NCBI GenBank assembly: GCA_025361505.1
Contig: JANYKZ010000077.1
Location: 1-51,262 of the forward strand
DNA length: 51,262 nt
Source of the DNA: Coriobacteriia bacterium
GTDB taxonomy: Bacteria > Actinomycetota > Coriobacteriia > Anaerosomatales > PALSA-660
Reading direction: 5' to 3'
The position numbers and the translations under genes are program-made. The notes under the pieces are model-generated. The model saw nothing but the letters and a program-made list of their open reading frames with translations. It made no database searches and was not told the origin of the DNA. Positions within the stretch are counted from its first letter, which is position 1, and each line of letters starts with the position of its first letter. Below are positions 30,699-38,953 of this stretch, one piece after another.

Positions 30699-31406
30699 AT
30701 GAACAAGAGGGTACTGATCTGGCTCGCAGTGATCGCCATCTTCGGCGCGCTGCTGCTCGCCGTGACGACGCCCGCCGCGGCGGTGCTGAAGAAGGTCGAC
30801 GGCTCGGAGCTCACCCAACTGCAGGACTCCGGCGCCATGGTCGTCGACGTTCGCTCCGCGAGCGAGTACGCGTCGGGCCACATACCGGGAGCGTCCAACG
30901 TGCCGCTGGAGCAGTTGCAGCAGGCCGCGGCCACGTGGAGCAAGGACCGGGCGGTCGTGGTCTACTGCGCGACCGGCGCCCGCTCCGCGAACGCGGCGGC
31001 CTACCTCGCGGGCCAGGGGTTCAGGAAGGTGTACGACCTCACGAACGGGATGGTCGCGTGGACCGGGTCCGTCCAGGGAGGCGCGGGCGGGGTGCCGTCG
31101 GGACCCGGTACGGTGAAGACGAGCGGCAAGCCGGTCTTCATCGACTTCTCCTCCAGCACTTGACCCACCTGCATAGAGATGAAGCCTCTGGTCGAGAGGC
31201 TCGCGCAGGAGTACAAGGGCAAGATCGAGTTCCGCCGCTATGTCGACAGCGGGGATCCCGTGGGCGATCAGTTGGCGCAGACGTTCAACGTCCAGTACGT
31301 TCCGACGTTCGCGTTCGTGGATTCCGACGGCAGCCTGTCGGGGCAACTGCTCGTGGGCGGCGTCACCGAGGACGTGCTGCGGGCGCGACTCGACGTTCTC
31401 AAGTAG
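30699..31406 (+). CDS. Predicted selenoprotein: exported rhodanese-thioredoxin fusion (UxxC)
   Basis: An N-terminal signal or anchor (LIWLAVIAIFGALLLAVTTP) is followed by a rhodanese domain with active-site Cys90 in VVYCATGARSANAA. A thioredoxin domain begins KPVFIDFSSST. The next codon is TGA (31161-31163, residue 155), then P-T-C. The same frame continues 81 codons with IEMKPLVERLAQEYKGKIEF and the cis-proline YVPTFAFVD to a TAG at 31404-31406. The TGA stands where thioredoxins have the first active-site cysteine, so selenocysteine is the best reading. A SECIS-like hairpin is 26 nt downstream. Read as a plain stop, the thioredoxin would lose its active site. GGGAGA precedes the ATG at 30699. 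ccdA follows, a probable electron donor from the membrane. Total 235 residues. Confidence 0.83.
31181..31202 (+). promoter_or_regulatory. Candidate bacterial SECIS hairpin within the coding region
   Basis: GA-GCCTCT pairs with AGAGGC-TC around loop GGTCG, with one bulged A (31183). The loop starts 26 bases after the TGA. Bacterial SECIS elements lie directly downstream of the UGA, have a small apical loop with a G in its first two positions, and the Escherichia coli fdhF loop contains the same GGUC. The structure sits in frame inside the thioredoxin codons. Confidence 0.7.
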
Positions 31407-31476
31407 GATCCCAGCGGGAAGGTCGTCCCGATCGATGGTGCGGCCGCGCGCTCGTGCGGCCTGAGAGGAACGGCGC

Positions 31477-32205
31477 GTGCAGGCAGGTCTTCTGGGTCTC
31501 CTCGTAGCGTTCGGCGCCGGCCTGGTGTCGTTCCTGTCGCCGTGCGTGCTTCCGCTGATCCCGGGCTACGTGTCCTTCATCACGGGGTTCAGCCCCGCGG
31601 ACCTGTCCGAGGGCAAGCCCCCTCTGAGCGCGGTCCTCATCCCCAGCCTTCTGTTCGTCGCAGGATTCGGTTTCGTCTTCGTCGCCCTCGGTGCCTCCGC
31701 GTCCGTGCTCGGCGCTCTTCTCGCTCCCTACAAGGCGACCCTGGCGCGCGTTGCCGGGGTGCTCGTGATCCTGATGGGGATCTTCCTCCTCGGCGTCATC
31801 AAGATCCCGGGCCTGTATGCGGAGAAGCGCTTCGACCTATCGAAGACGCGCTCGTTCGGTCGCGGCGCTGCCTTCGTGATGGGCATGGCGTTCGCGTTCG
31901 GGTGGACCCCCTGCGTCGGACCGATCCTGGGCGGCGTCCTCGCTCTTGCGGGCACGTCGGCCGAAGTGGGGCGCGGCGCCGCCCTCCTGCTCGCCTACTC
32001 GCTGGGCCTGGGGGTGCCGTTCGTGGTGACCGGCGTCTTCCTCGGGCGCCTGCACGGCACGCTGCGGTTCCTCAACCGGCATTCGCTGGGCCTGAACCGC
32101 GTCGCGGGGGCGCTGCTCATCGTCATGGGCCTGCTCATGATGACGGGGAGACTTGCGGCGGTGGGCGTGCTGATCCTGCGCCTGCTGCCGGCCTCCGTCG
32201 GATAG
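31477..32205 (+). CDS. ccdA: CcdA-type thiol-disulfide transmembrane protein
   Basis: CcdA passes electrons from cytoplasmic thioredoxin to thiol proteins outside the membrane, often for cytochrome c maturation. Six helices are visible in 242 residues. The two redox cysteines lie in GLVSFLSPCVLPLIPGYVSF near residue 24 and FGWTPCVGPILGGVLALAG near residue 147, both with the family's surrounding prolines. The GTG at 31477 follows AGAGGAA. It lies 70 bases after the rhodanese-thioredoxin gene on the same strand, so it likely reduces that selenocysteine protein. No cytochrome c genes are in the window. Confidence 0.92.
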   Translation: MQAGLLGLLVAFGAGLVSFLSPCVLPLIPGYVSFITGFSPADLSEGKPPLSAVLIPSLLFVAGFGFVFVALGASASVLGALLAPYKATLARVAGVLVILMGIFLLGVIKIPGLYAEKRFDLSKTRSFGRGAAFVMGMAFAFGWTPCVGPILGGVLALAGTSAEVGRGAALLLAYSLGLGVPFVVTGVFLGRLHGTLRFLNRHSLGLNRVAGALLIVMGLLMMTGRLAAVGVLILRLLPASVG

Positions 32206-32219
32206 CAGCACCGGCCGTG

Positions 32220-32249
32220 AGGACGGGGCGCCCGAAGGCGCCCCATCCT
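32220..32249. terminator. Bidirectional terminator hairpin
   Basis: AGGA-C-GGGGCGCC pairs with GGCGCCCC-A-TCCT around CGAA, with one mismatch. It lies between the convergent ccdA and DUF2318-like genes. A T-tract is lacking. Confidence 0.75.
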
Positions 32250-32278
32250 CTGACCGAAACCAGTGCGTGCGAACGGAT

Positions 32279-32998
32279 CTACGCTCCGACCTTGCGGTCG
32301 GTCGGCTGCGGGGTCCACTGGTCCATCGCGGCGTTGTCGATGACGATCTTGCCGCCCACGACCTTGGCCGGGAGCTCGTCGAGCGGGTACAGCCTGCAGG
32401 CGCCGCTGATCCCCACTCCGGTCTCCGCGTCACGCGTGGTCCCGCAGGCGCTGCATCTGAGGATGCCGTCGGCCTCGAGCGTCTGCTGCTTGCCCTTGCA
32501 CGGGATGCAGAAGCTCACGCCCACGAACAGCTTGCCGGAGGGCTTCACGTACGCGACCATCGGGACCGGATCGGACCCGGCCTTCTTGTACTCGAAGTAC
32601 ACGATCTTGTTCGCGACGACGTCGGCGAGGGACACCGAGGTCTGCTTGGGCCCCTGCGCCGGCGTCGCATTGAACATCGCGACCGTCGACCCATAGGGCG
32701 CCGCCGGCGCGACCGAAGGCTCGGTGTAGGCGGCCGGCAACAGGCGGCCGATGTACTTGGCCTCTTCGGGAGGCACCGCGCCCTGCGTCGCTCCGGACGC
32801 GGCAGTCGCCCCGGGCGAAGCCGTGGCGGTAGCCCCGGTGATGCCCTTGGGCCCACCGTTGCCCACCACCACGACCACGATCGCGACTGCGACGATCGCG
32901 ACCGCGACCGCAGCCCACGTGCCGACCCCGACGCTCTTCTCCTTGGCAGGCGGAGCCGCCTTGTGGGGAACCGGACTCTTCGTCTTCTTCTTGGCCAT
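32279..32998 (-). CDS. DUF2318-like membrane-anchored Cys-rich protein
   Basis: The Lys-rich N-terminus is followed by one membrane helix (TWAAVAVAIVAVAIVVVVVG) and a Thr/Ala linker. The C-terminal 130 residues carry FCIPCKGKQQTLEADG, LRCSACGTTRDAE and GISGACRLYPLDELP. That C-x2-C pair, second C-x2-C pair and later GAC resemble DUF2318, a family of presumed metal-binding proteins often found with iron or copper transport genes. The cysteines could hold a metal or Fe-S centre; this is inferred. It is the last gene of the eight-gene copper operon. The ATG at 32998 gives a plausible type II orientation with the domain outside. Confidence 0.78.
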   Translation of the reverse strand: MAKKKTKSPVPHKAAPPAKEKSVGVGTWAAVAVAIVAVAIVVVVVGNGGPKGITGATATASPGATAASGATQGAVPPEEAKYIGRLLPAAYTEPSVAPAAPYGSTVAMFNATPAQGPKQTSVSLADVVANKIVYFEYKKAGSDPVPMVAYVKPSGKLFVGVSFCIPCKGKQQTLEADGILRCSACGTTRDAETGVGISGACRLYPLDELPAKVVGGKIVIDNAAMDQWTPQPTDRKVGA

Positions 32999-33082
32999 CT
33001 CAGGTCTCCATCTCTCTTACCAGGTCGGGGTCGACGGGGGTCCTGCGCGCGTCGCCCGGCGATCCTTCGGACTGCGTCGGCC

Positions 33083-33520
33083 CTACTTCGCGGTGAACGC
33101 GACGGTCTGGAGGACCGGCGGGTCGAAGGGCGTGGTGTCGTTCTGGACGAGCTCGGCCTTCAGCGTGTGAGGCCCGGGAGTGACGCCGCTCAGAGCGTAG
33201 TCAGGAGTAGCGCTCATCTTGATGGGCTGAGAGTCCAGCGTGAAGTGCACGTGACCCTCACCGGGAACCAGCTTCGTGCTCGGCATCGCGAACTTCAGAC
33301 CGGTCGTCTCGAGCTTGATCACGATCTCACCGGCCTTGACCACTGCGCCGTCGAGAGGGGCGAGGACCTTGATGGTCGGACCGGCGACGACGGTTGAGCC
33401 GCCCTGTACGGGGGACGTCTGCGCGCCGGAAGTGCGCGGCGTGGCCGCGCAGCCTGCGAGTAGAACGGTGATCGTCAGGGCGATCAGGGCGATCAGCGCG
33501 CTGTAGGTGCGGCGATTCAT
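33083..33520 (-). CDS. Lipoprotein with small beta-sandwich domain (145 aa)
   Basis: The signal ends in the lipobox VLLAGC (cysteine near residue 24). The mature domain contains APLDGAVVKAGEIVIKLETT, then GEGHVHFTLDSQPIKMS and TPGPHTLKAELVQNDTTPFD. This is an Ig-like or CopC-like beta sandwich; the HVH and later His are possible metal ligands. I cannot name the family firmly. It lies between the CopZ-like and DUF2318-like genes in the copper operon, so a copper-related surface role is likely by context. The ATG at 33520 begins a clear signal peptide. Confidence 0.72.
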   Translation of the reverse strand: MNRRTYSALIALIALTITVLLAGCAATPRTSGAQTSPVQGGSTVVAGPTIKVLAPLDGAVVKAGEIVIKLETTGLKFAMPSTKLVPGEGHVHFTLDSQPIKMSATPDYALSGVTPGPHTLKAELVQNDTTPFDPPVLQTVAFTAK

Positions 33521-33556
33521 CGAGACCTCCGGGTGCTGGGCAGTCGGGGCACGGAG

Positions 33557-33769
33557 CTAGGCGACCTCGGCGCCATAGCCGGCGTCCTTGATCGCCGTGA
33601 CGATCTGCTCGATCGACACGAGAGCGGGGTCGAACTCGACCAGGGTGGTCCCCTTGCCGTAGTCCGCCTTGACCGAGCCGATGCCGGGCAGGTCGTCGAC
33701 GGTCATCTCGATGAGCATCGAGCACGAGCCGCAGTGCATGCCGCTGGTCTTGAGAACCGTCGATTCCAT
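33557..33769 (-). CDS. CopZ-like HMA-domain protein (70 aa)
   Basis: A single heavy-metal-associated domain of the ferredoxin-like fold with the metal site SGMHCGSCSMLIE (Cys 12 and 15). KADYGKGTTLVEFDPALVSI and AIKDAGYGAEVA complete the usual strand-helix-strand pattern. Free HMA proteins of this size are Cu(I) chaperones that hand copper to CopA-type ATPases in the cytoplasm. It is in the same operon as CopA2. The ATG at 33769 follows GAAGGAG. The first helix of the fold is intact. Binding of another soft metal is possible, but the context favours copper. Confidence 0.88.
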   Translation of the reverse strand: MESTVLKTSGMHCGSCSMLIEMTVDDLPGIGSVKADYGKGTTLVEFDPALVSIEQIVTAIKDAGYGAEVA

Positions 33770-33847
33770 TGCAGCTGGTCTCCTTCGGGTGTGGTGGGGA
33801 GCCCGGGCCCGACGCTGACTCGCGCCGGGCACGGGCGAGGGAGGGGT

Positions 33848-34684
33848 CTACTTGACGCGTACCGCGGTCGCGACCTCTGCGCCGTTCACGAAGAACGGCT
33901 GGTCCGGACTGTTGTACTTGTCCATCATGTCGAACTCGAGAGTGCCGATGACGCCACGATCGGCGTGGACCGCGACGAGCAGCTTGTCGGTGAGCGCGAT
34001 GGCGGGGTCGAGCTTGACGATCACGTTGGTGTTCGTCCCTGCGGCGATCTGCGCGAAGCCGACGCGCGCGCCGGGCTTGCCGTTGTCGTCGAGATGCACG
34101 ACGATCCACGCTCCGGTCGGGGCCACGGCCTTGGCGACCGTGATGGAGCCCCTGGCGCCGGGCTGGTCCGCCACGGTGATCGAAGCCTCGCCATCACTGG
34201 CATTGACTCCGAACGGCGGCGTCGCGACCTTGACCTCCATCGCCAACTCCATCCCGCCGACGAAATAGGGCTTGTCGGGGCTGGAGTCGAACTTGGTCTT
34301 GTCGAACTCGAACGCACCGATGATGCCGCGGTCGGCGTGAACCGCGACGATCAGCTTGTCCGTGAGCGCGACGTCGTCGATCTTGACGACCACGTTGCTG
34401 CTGTCCCCTGCCGGGATCGCCTGGAGGCCGATCCGCTTGCCGGGCATCCCGTTGTCATCGAGGTGCACGGCGATCCACGAGGGACCGGGCACGTGCACAC
34501 CCGCGACCGTGATGGTGCCCTTGGCGCCGGGCTGGTCCATCACCTCGATGCTCGCGCTCTTGGCGGTGGCGACGACGCCGACCATCTTGCCGGCGCTCGA
34601 CGCATTGGCGAACGCGTAGACGGTCATGCTCAACGTGAACAGCACACCCAGCACGACGCCGAGGGTATTGAGGAAACGCTTCAT
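33848..34684 (-). CDS. Signal/anchor protein with two DUF7282-type domains
   Basis: A hydrophobic N-terminus (FLNTLGVVLGVLFTLSMTVY) precedes two tandem domains of about 115 residues. Each has the D-Q-P-G-A-(K/R)-G start, a P-x-x-(S/A)-W-I-(A/V)-V-H-L-D-D-N-G-x-P-G stretch, and AVHADRGIIG or AVHADRGVIG. Both end in an SPD-x-P-(Y/F)-F-V-G-G or -N-G motif. They align with the domains at 18573-20044, though the operon copy has an added His in AVH. The domains are outside the membrane; function is unknown. AAGGAG precedes the ATG at 34684. It is between CopA2 and the CopZ-like gene. Confidence 0.78.
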   Translation of the reverse strand: MKRFLNTLGVVLGVLFTLSMTVYAFANASSAGKMVGVVATAKSASIEVMDQPGAKGTITVAGVHVPGPSWIAVHLDDNGMPGKRIGLQAIPAGDSSNVVVKIDDVALTDKLIVAVHADRGIIGAFEFDKTKFDSSPDKPYFVGGMELAMEVKVATPPFGVNASDGEASITVADQPGARGSITVAKAVAPTGAWIVVHLDDNGKPGARVGFAQIAAGTNTNVIVKLDPAIALTDKLLVAVHADRGVIGTLEFDMMDKYNSPDQPFFVNGAEVATAVRVK

Positions 34685-34710
34685 GGTTCCGATCTCCTTT
34701 CGGCGAAGAG

Positions 34711-37704
34711 CTAGGCGGCCTTCGAGAAGCTGGGCTTGAACCGGCGCAGCAGCAGCGAGCTGCTCACGACGCTAACGCTGGAGAGCGCCATGGCGGCGCC
34801 GGCCAGTTCCGGCCGGAGGAGCCCCAGCGCGGCGATCGGGATGCCGAGCGTGTTGTAGCCGAGCGCCCAGAAGAAGTTCTGGTAGATCTTGCGCATGGTG
34901 GCGCGGGACAGCTCGATCGCGGTCACCACGTCGCGCAGGTCGTTCTTGATGAGGACGATGCCGCCGGTCTCCATGGCGACGTCCGTGCCGCCGCCCATGG
35001 CGATGCCGACGTCGGCCTTCGCAAGCGCCGGCGTGTCGTTGATGCCGTCTCCGACCATGGCGACGACGAGTCCCTTTGCCTGGAGCTTGCCGACCTCTTC
35101 GGCCTTGTTCTCCGGGAGCACCTCGGCGAGGACGTTCTCGGGCCTGATGCCGGCCTGCGAGGCGATGGCCTCGGCGGTGCGGCGGTTGTCGCCCGTGATC
35201 ATGTACACGGCCACGCCCATCTTGGTGAGCCGCTCCACCGCTTCCTTGGAGTTGTCCTTCAGCGTGTCCGCCACGGCGATGAGGCCGGCGGCCTGTCCGT
35301 CGATCGCAGTGAGCATGACCGTCTTGCCCTCGGACTCGAGGCGCTCGATGCGGACCGCGAACTCGGCGATGTCGACGCCTTCACGCTCCATGAGCCTGCG
35401 GTTGCCCAGCGCGACGCGCCGGCCTTCGACGATGCCCTCGACTCCGTGACCGGGAACGGCCTCGAAGCCGGTGACGTCGCCGAGCACGAGTCCGTTCTCG
35501 TTGGCGTAGTTGACGATCGCCTCGGCCAGCGGATGTTCGCTGCTTCTCTCCAGCGCGGCCGCGAGCCGGTAGAACTCCATGCGGTCGAACGACCCGAACG
35601 GACCGAACTCCGTCACCACGGGCTTGCCGTAGGTCAGCGTGCCGGTCTTGTCGAACACGATCGCCTTGATCTTGTAGGCGGTCTCAAGGGCGTCACCGCT
35701 CTTGATGAGGATGCCGTTCTCGGCGCCCTTGCCGGTACCGACCATGATGGCCGTCGGCGTGGCGAGCCCGAGCGCGCAGGGGCAGGCGATGACGATGACC
35801 GCGGTCCCGGCGAGCAGCGCCTTCACGAACGGCGTGGCGAACGCGTAGAACGAGGCGTCAACGAAGCCCGGCACGACGAACAGCCAGATGAAGAAGGTCG
35901 CCAGAGCGATGGTGATGACGGCCGGTACGAACACGGCCGAGATCCGGTCGGCGAAGCGCTGCACGGGCGCCTTGGAGCCCTGAGCGTCCTCCACGAGACG
36001 GACGATCTGCGCCAGTGCGGTGTCCTTGCCGACCTTGGTGGCGCGGAACCTGAGCGAGCCGAGCTTGTTCATCGTCGCGCCGATGACCGAGTCACCGACG
36101 TTCTTCTCGACCGGCATGGACTCGCCGGTGAGCATCGACTCGTCGATGCTGCTGCGTCCTTCGACGACGAGGCCGTCGACCGGGACCTTCTCACCGGGGC
36201 GGACCACGACGACGTCGCCGGCCACGACCTGCTCGACCGGGATGTCGAGCTCGACGCCGCCGCGCACGACGCGCGCCGTCTTGGCGGCAAGGCCCATGAG
36301 CTTCTTGATGGCGTCCGAGGTCTTGCCCTTCGCGCGCGCCTCGAGCAGCTTGCCCAGGATGACGAAGGTGATGAGCAGCCCGGCGGTCTCGAAGAAGACC
36401 GGCTCGGCCTGCAGCGACGGGATGAACGTCGCGGCCACGCTGTAGAAGTACGCCGCCGACGTGCCGATGGCGATGAGCGTGTCCATGTTGCCGCTGCGGC
36501 GCTTGAGCGCGTGCCAGAAGCCGCGGTAGAACTGCGCGCCCGCGATGAACTGGACCGGCGTGATCAGGGCGAAGGCCATGTACTTGAGGACCATCATCGG
36601 GTCCCAGGCGCCGCCGAACGTGCTGGCGAGCCAGGTGGCCACGGCGGCCGGCACCACGGTCATGAACGGCGGCACCATGGAGATGAGGAACGCCGGCAAC
36701 GCCAGCAGCAGCGAGAACATGAAGAGCCACTGCTGGTGCTTGGTGTGCTTCGCCTGCGCGACGCGCTGGGCGTCCTCCGCGGGGGCGTCGGCGGACGTGC
36801 CGGTCTCCACGCGGAGCATCGCCTCGTAGCCGGCGCCCTTCACCGCGCCGATGAGGGTGTCCAGGCCGACGACGGCCGGGTCGAACGTCACCGTGGCGGT
36901 CTCCAGCGCGAGGTTCACGGAGGCCGACTGCACTCCGGTCACCTTGTTGAGCGTCTTCTCGATCACGGCGGAACAGGAGGAGCAGGTCATCCCGACAAGA
37001 CCGAGCGTGACCGTGCCCATCGGCGAGCCCTTACCGGATGACGCGGTGGCCGTGGTCACGGCCGGTGCCGCAGCGGGCACGGGGGCGTCGAGCGGTATGG
37101 CGCCGTAGCCGGCCTTCTTGACCGCCTCGGCGATGCGGACCTCGTCGGTGACCGACGGATCCAGCTTGACCGACATCCTCTCGGTCGCGAGATTGACCGT
37201 GACGGCCTGGACGCCGGCGACCTTGCCGACGACCTTCTCGATCACGGCGGAGCACGACGCGCAGGTCATCCCCGTGACGGCGAACGATGCGTCGCGGACC
37301 GCCGAAGCGGCGCCGGACGGTGCGGCAGGCGCGGCGGGAACCATCACGGCGACGGGCTCGGCCACGACCGGGCAGGCTGCGGGCGCTATCGCGGGGCCCG
37401 AGGCGACCCCGACCAGGGGACTCGCGGCGATCGCGACTCCCTCAGGGACGAAGCCGCAGGCCACGATGACGCGGGCGATGTCCACGTCGGTGAGGACGGC
37501 GGGATCCGCGAGGACGGACACCATTCCGGTCCGTGCATCCGCGGACACGGCGCCGACGCCGGGCTGGCGTCCGAGCGCCTCGACGAGCAGGTTCTCGCAC
37601 GAGCGGCAATCCATGCCGTCGACCCTGAGCCGGCGGAGCACCGGCCCTCGTGATGTCGCGATCTCGGGCTCCGTGCGGGAGCCTGTGAATTCGGTCGTTT
37701 CCAT
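34711..37704 (-). CDS. copA: Copper-exporting P1B-1 ATPase CopA, copy 2
   Basis: A 997-residue paralogue of CopA1 with the same plan. Three HMA domains show DGMDCRSC (near residue 30), GMTCASC (near 147) and GMTCSSC (near 240). Pump motifs are [17 protein letters not shown] (near residue 640), [20 protein letters not shown] and [20 protein letters not shown] and SSVSVVSSS mark Cu(I)-type helices. It differs from CopA1 mainly in the N-terminal linkers and in the loop before the CPC helix. Many stretches are nearly identical at the DNA level. It is the fourth gene of the eight-gene operon, seven bases after the HMA-like cupredoxin protein. Having two CopA enzymes may separate detoxification from copper supply. 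Confidence 0.94.
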   Translation of the reverse strand: METTEFTGSRTEPEIATSRGPVLRRLRVDGMDCRSCENLLVEALGRQPGVGAVSADARTGMVSVLADPAVLTDVDIARVIVACGFVPEGVAIAASPLVGVASGPAIAPAACPVVAEPVAVMVPAAPAAPSGAASAVRDASFAVTGMTCASCSAVIEKVVGKVAGVQAVTVNLATERMSVKLDPSVTDEVRIAEAVKKAGYGAIPLDAPVPAAAPAVTTATASSGKGSPMGTVTLGLVGMTCSSCSAVIEKTLNKVTGVQSASVNLALETATVTFDPAVVGLDTLIGAVKGAGYEAMLRVETGTSADAPAEDAQRVAQAKHTKHQQWLFMFSLLLALPAFLISMVPPFMTVVPAAVATWLASTFGGAWDPMMVLKYMAFALITPVQFIAGAQFYRGFWHALKRRSGNMDTLIAIGTSAAYFYSVAATFIPSLQAEPVFFETAGLLITFVILGKLLEARAKGKTSDAIKKLMGLAAKTARVVRGGVELDIPVEQVVAGDVVVVRPGEKVPVDGLVVEGRSSIDESMLTGESMPVEKNVGDSVIGATMNKLGSLRFRATKVGKDTALAQIVRLVEDAQGSKAPVQRFADRISAVFVPAVITIALATFFIWLFVVPGFVDASFYAFATPFVKALLAGTAVIVIACPCALGLATPTAIMVGTGKGAENGILIKSGDALETAYKIKAIVFDKTGTLTYGKPVVTEFGPFGSFDRMEFYRLAAALERSSEHPLAEAIVNYANENGLVLGDVTGFEAVPGHGVEGIVEGRRVALGNRRLMEREGVDIAEFAVRIERLESEGKTVMLTAIDGQAAGLIAVADTLKDNSKEAVERLTKMGVAVYMITGDNRRTAEAIASQAGIRPENVLAEVLPENKAEEVGKLQAKGLVVAMVGDGINDTPALAKADVGIAMGGGTDVAMETGGIVLIKNDLRDVVTAIELSRATMRKIYQNFFWALGYNTLGIPIAALGLLRPELAGAAMALSSVSVVSSSLLLRRFKPSFSKAA

Positions 37705-37711
37705 GGCTCCT

Positions 37712-38308
37712 CTACTCTGCCGTGATGCTGCCATGCACCATGTGCATGCCGCAGCTGAAGGGGTAGACGCCGGGCTCGAGCGCGGGGATGGTGACGACCG
37801 CGCCGCCGTGGGTGAGGTCAGCCTCGATGCCGAGGCCCTCGAACACGACGGTCGCCAGACAACCGCTGCCCTCCGAGAACGTGATCTCGAGCGGGATGCC
37901 CGCGGCGACCACGATGTCGGACGGGTCGTAGTCGTCCGTGACCTCGATACGGACGCGCTGTGACAGCGAAGTCTCGACCGGGACGCGGACCGGGACGCGC
38001 GGGGGCTCCGGAGCCTCCAGCGCCACGGTCTCGGCCAGCGTGAGCGGGATCCGCTCGGTGAGCCGCTCGAACGGGGTGGCCACCACGGACTCCGGCGCGA
38101 ACCCGGCGGTGACGACCGCCTTCACGATGTCTTCGTACAGGTCGGTGTCGGCCGAAGCGAGCGCGATGAGCGTCCCCTCGTTGTTGACCGCGACGATCTC
38201 GACGCCGTCGATGTCGCGCACGAGCATGGTCGCCAGCGTCTCGCCGGACCGACAGGCTCCTTGGCCGAGCGCCACGCGGTAGACATCTTTGATGACTCCG
38301 TTTGCCAT
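37712..38308 (-). CDS. Degenerate HMA-like domain fused to CxMxM cupredoxin domain (198 aa)
   Basis: The N-terminal 75 residues have the strand-helix-strand-strand-helix order of an HMA domain ([20 protein letters not shown], then [20 protein letters not shown]), but the CxxC site is replaced by a single Cys. A linker leads to a cupredoxin-like domain with [16 protein letters not shown] and, at the C-terminus, [19 protein letters not shown]. There is no signal peptide, so unlike its relatives this protein appears cytoplasmic. It may pass Cu(I) between chaperone and pump. The ATG at 38308 fits the domain start. It is tightly packed between the cupredoxin gene and copA2. Confidence 0.75.
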   Translation of the reverse strand: MANGVIKDVYRVALGQGACRSGETLATMLVRDIDGVEIVAVNNEGTLIALASADTDLYEDIVKAVVTAGFAPESVVATPFERLTERIPLTLAETVALEAPEPPRVPVRVPVETSLSQRVRIEVTDDYDPSDIVVAAGIPLEITFSEGSGCLATVVFEGLGIEADLTHGGAVVTIPALEPGVYPFSCGMHMVHGSITAE

Positions 38309-38319
38309 GGTGTCTGCCT

Positions 38320-38901
38320 CTACTTCACGACTATGGAGCCGGACTGCATGTTCATCCCGCAGGCGAAGCCGTAGGTGCCCGCCTTGAGCGCGCCGAGCTT
38401 GATGGTCTTCGGGCCGCCGGTGAGATCCTCGGAGAACCCGAGGTCCTGCGACTGGACCTGTGAGAGGCATCCGGACGACTGCGTGAAGGTGATCTCAGCG
38501 GGGACCCCTGCCTTCAGCTGGATCGTCGCGGGGTTGTAGTAACCCTTGGTGGTGTCGACCGTGATCTTCTGCACGCCGGCGGCGATCGCGGCAGCCACCG
38601 TCTTCTGGGAACCCGCAGGCGCGCCGGCACCGCCGCCGCAGCAGCCGCCGCCTCCGGCGACGGGAGTCGCGGCTCCACCGCCGCAACAGCCGCCGCGACC
38701 GGCGGCGGGAGCGGCCGTTCCGGTGCCCCCGGCCAGCGGGGTACCCGTTGCTGACGCCGCGGACGCCGCGGACGCCGATGTCGTGGTGCTCGCCACCGCG
38801 AACCGGTACGAGGCGAAGAAGGCAAGTGCGGCGAACCCGACGATCACGGTCCAGCGAAGCGCCCTGTTCGAGTCGCCCGCGGTCTTCGTTGAGATGCTCA
38901 T
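38320..38901 (-). CDS. Membrane-anchored CxMxM cupredoxin protein with CCGGG repeats (193 aa)
   Basis: One N-terminal helix (ALRWTVIVGFAALAFFASYR) anchors the protein. A Gly/Ala/Thr-rich linker then contains RGGCCGGG and GGGGCCGGG, two vicinal cysteine pairs about 14 residues apart. The C-terminal cupredoxin-like domain has SSGCLSQVQSQDLG and GTYGFACGMNMQSGSIVVK. The two CC pairs may form an extra soft-metal site on a flexible arm; this is inferred. Topology puts all of it outside. It is the second gene of the copper operon, 52 bases after SafE copy 2. The ATG at 38901 lies after AAAGGAA. Confidence 0.82.
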   Translation of the reverse strand: MSISTKTAGDSNRALRWTVIVGFAALAFFASYRFAVASTTTSASAASAASATGTPLAGGTGTAAPAAGRGGCCGGGAATPVAGGGGCCGGGAGAPAGSQKTVAAAIAAGVQKITVDTTKGYYNPATIQLKAGVPAEITFTQSSGCLSQVQSQDLGFSEDLTGGPKTIKLGALKAGTYGFACGMNMQSGSIVVK

Positions 38902-38953
38902 GTCCGATCGTTCCTTTCGATGGTGGCCGGTCGGTCGTCCGCCGGCGCGTCGA

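Noticed and set aside
31179..31406. A separate short gene starting at the ATG at 31179
   Set aside because: It lacks the first strand and active site of thioredoxin and is in the same frame as the rhodanese gene across a single TGA, so it is the continuation of one selenoprotein gene.
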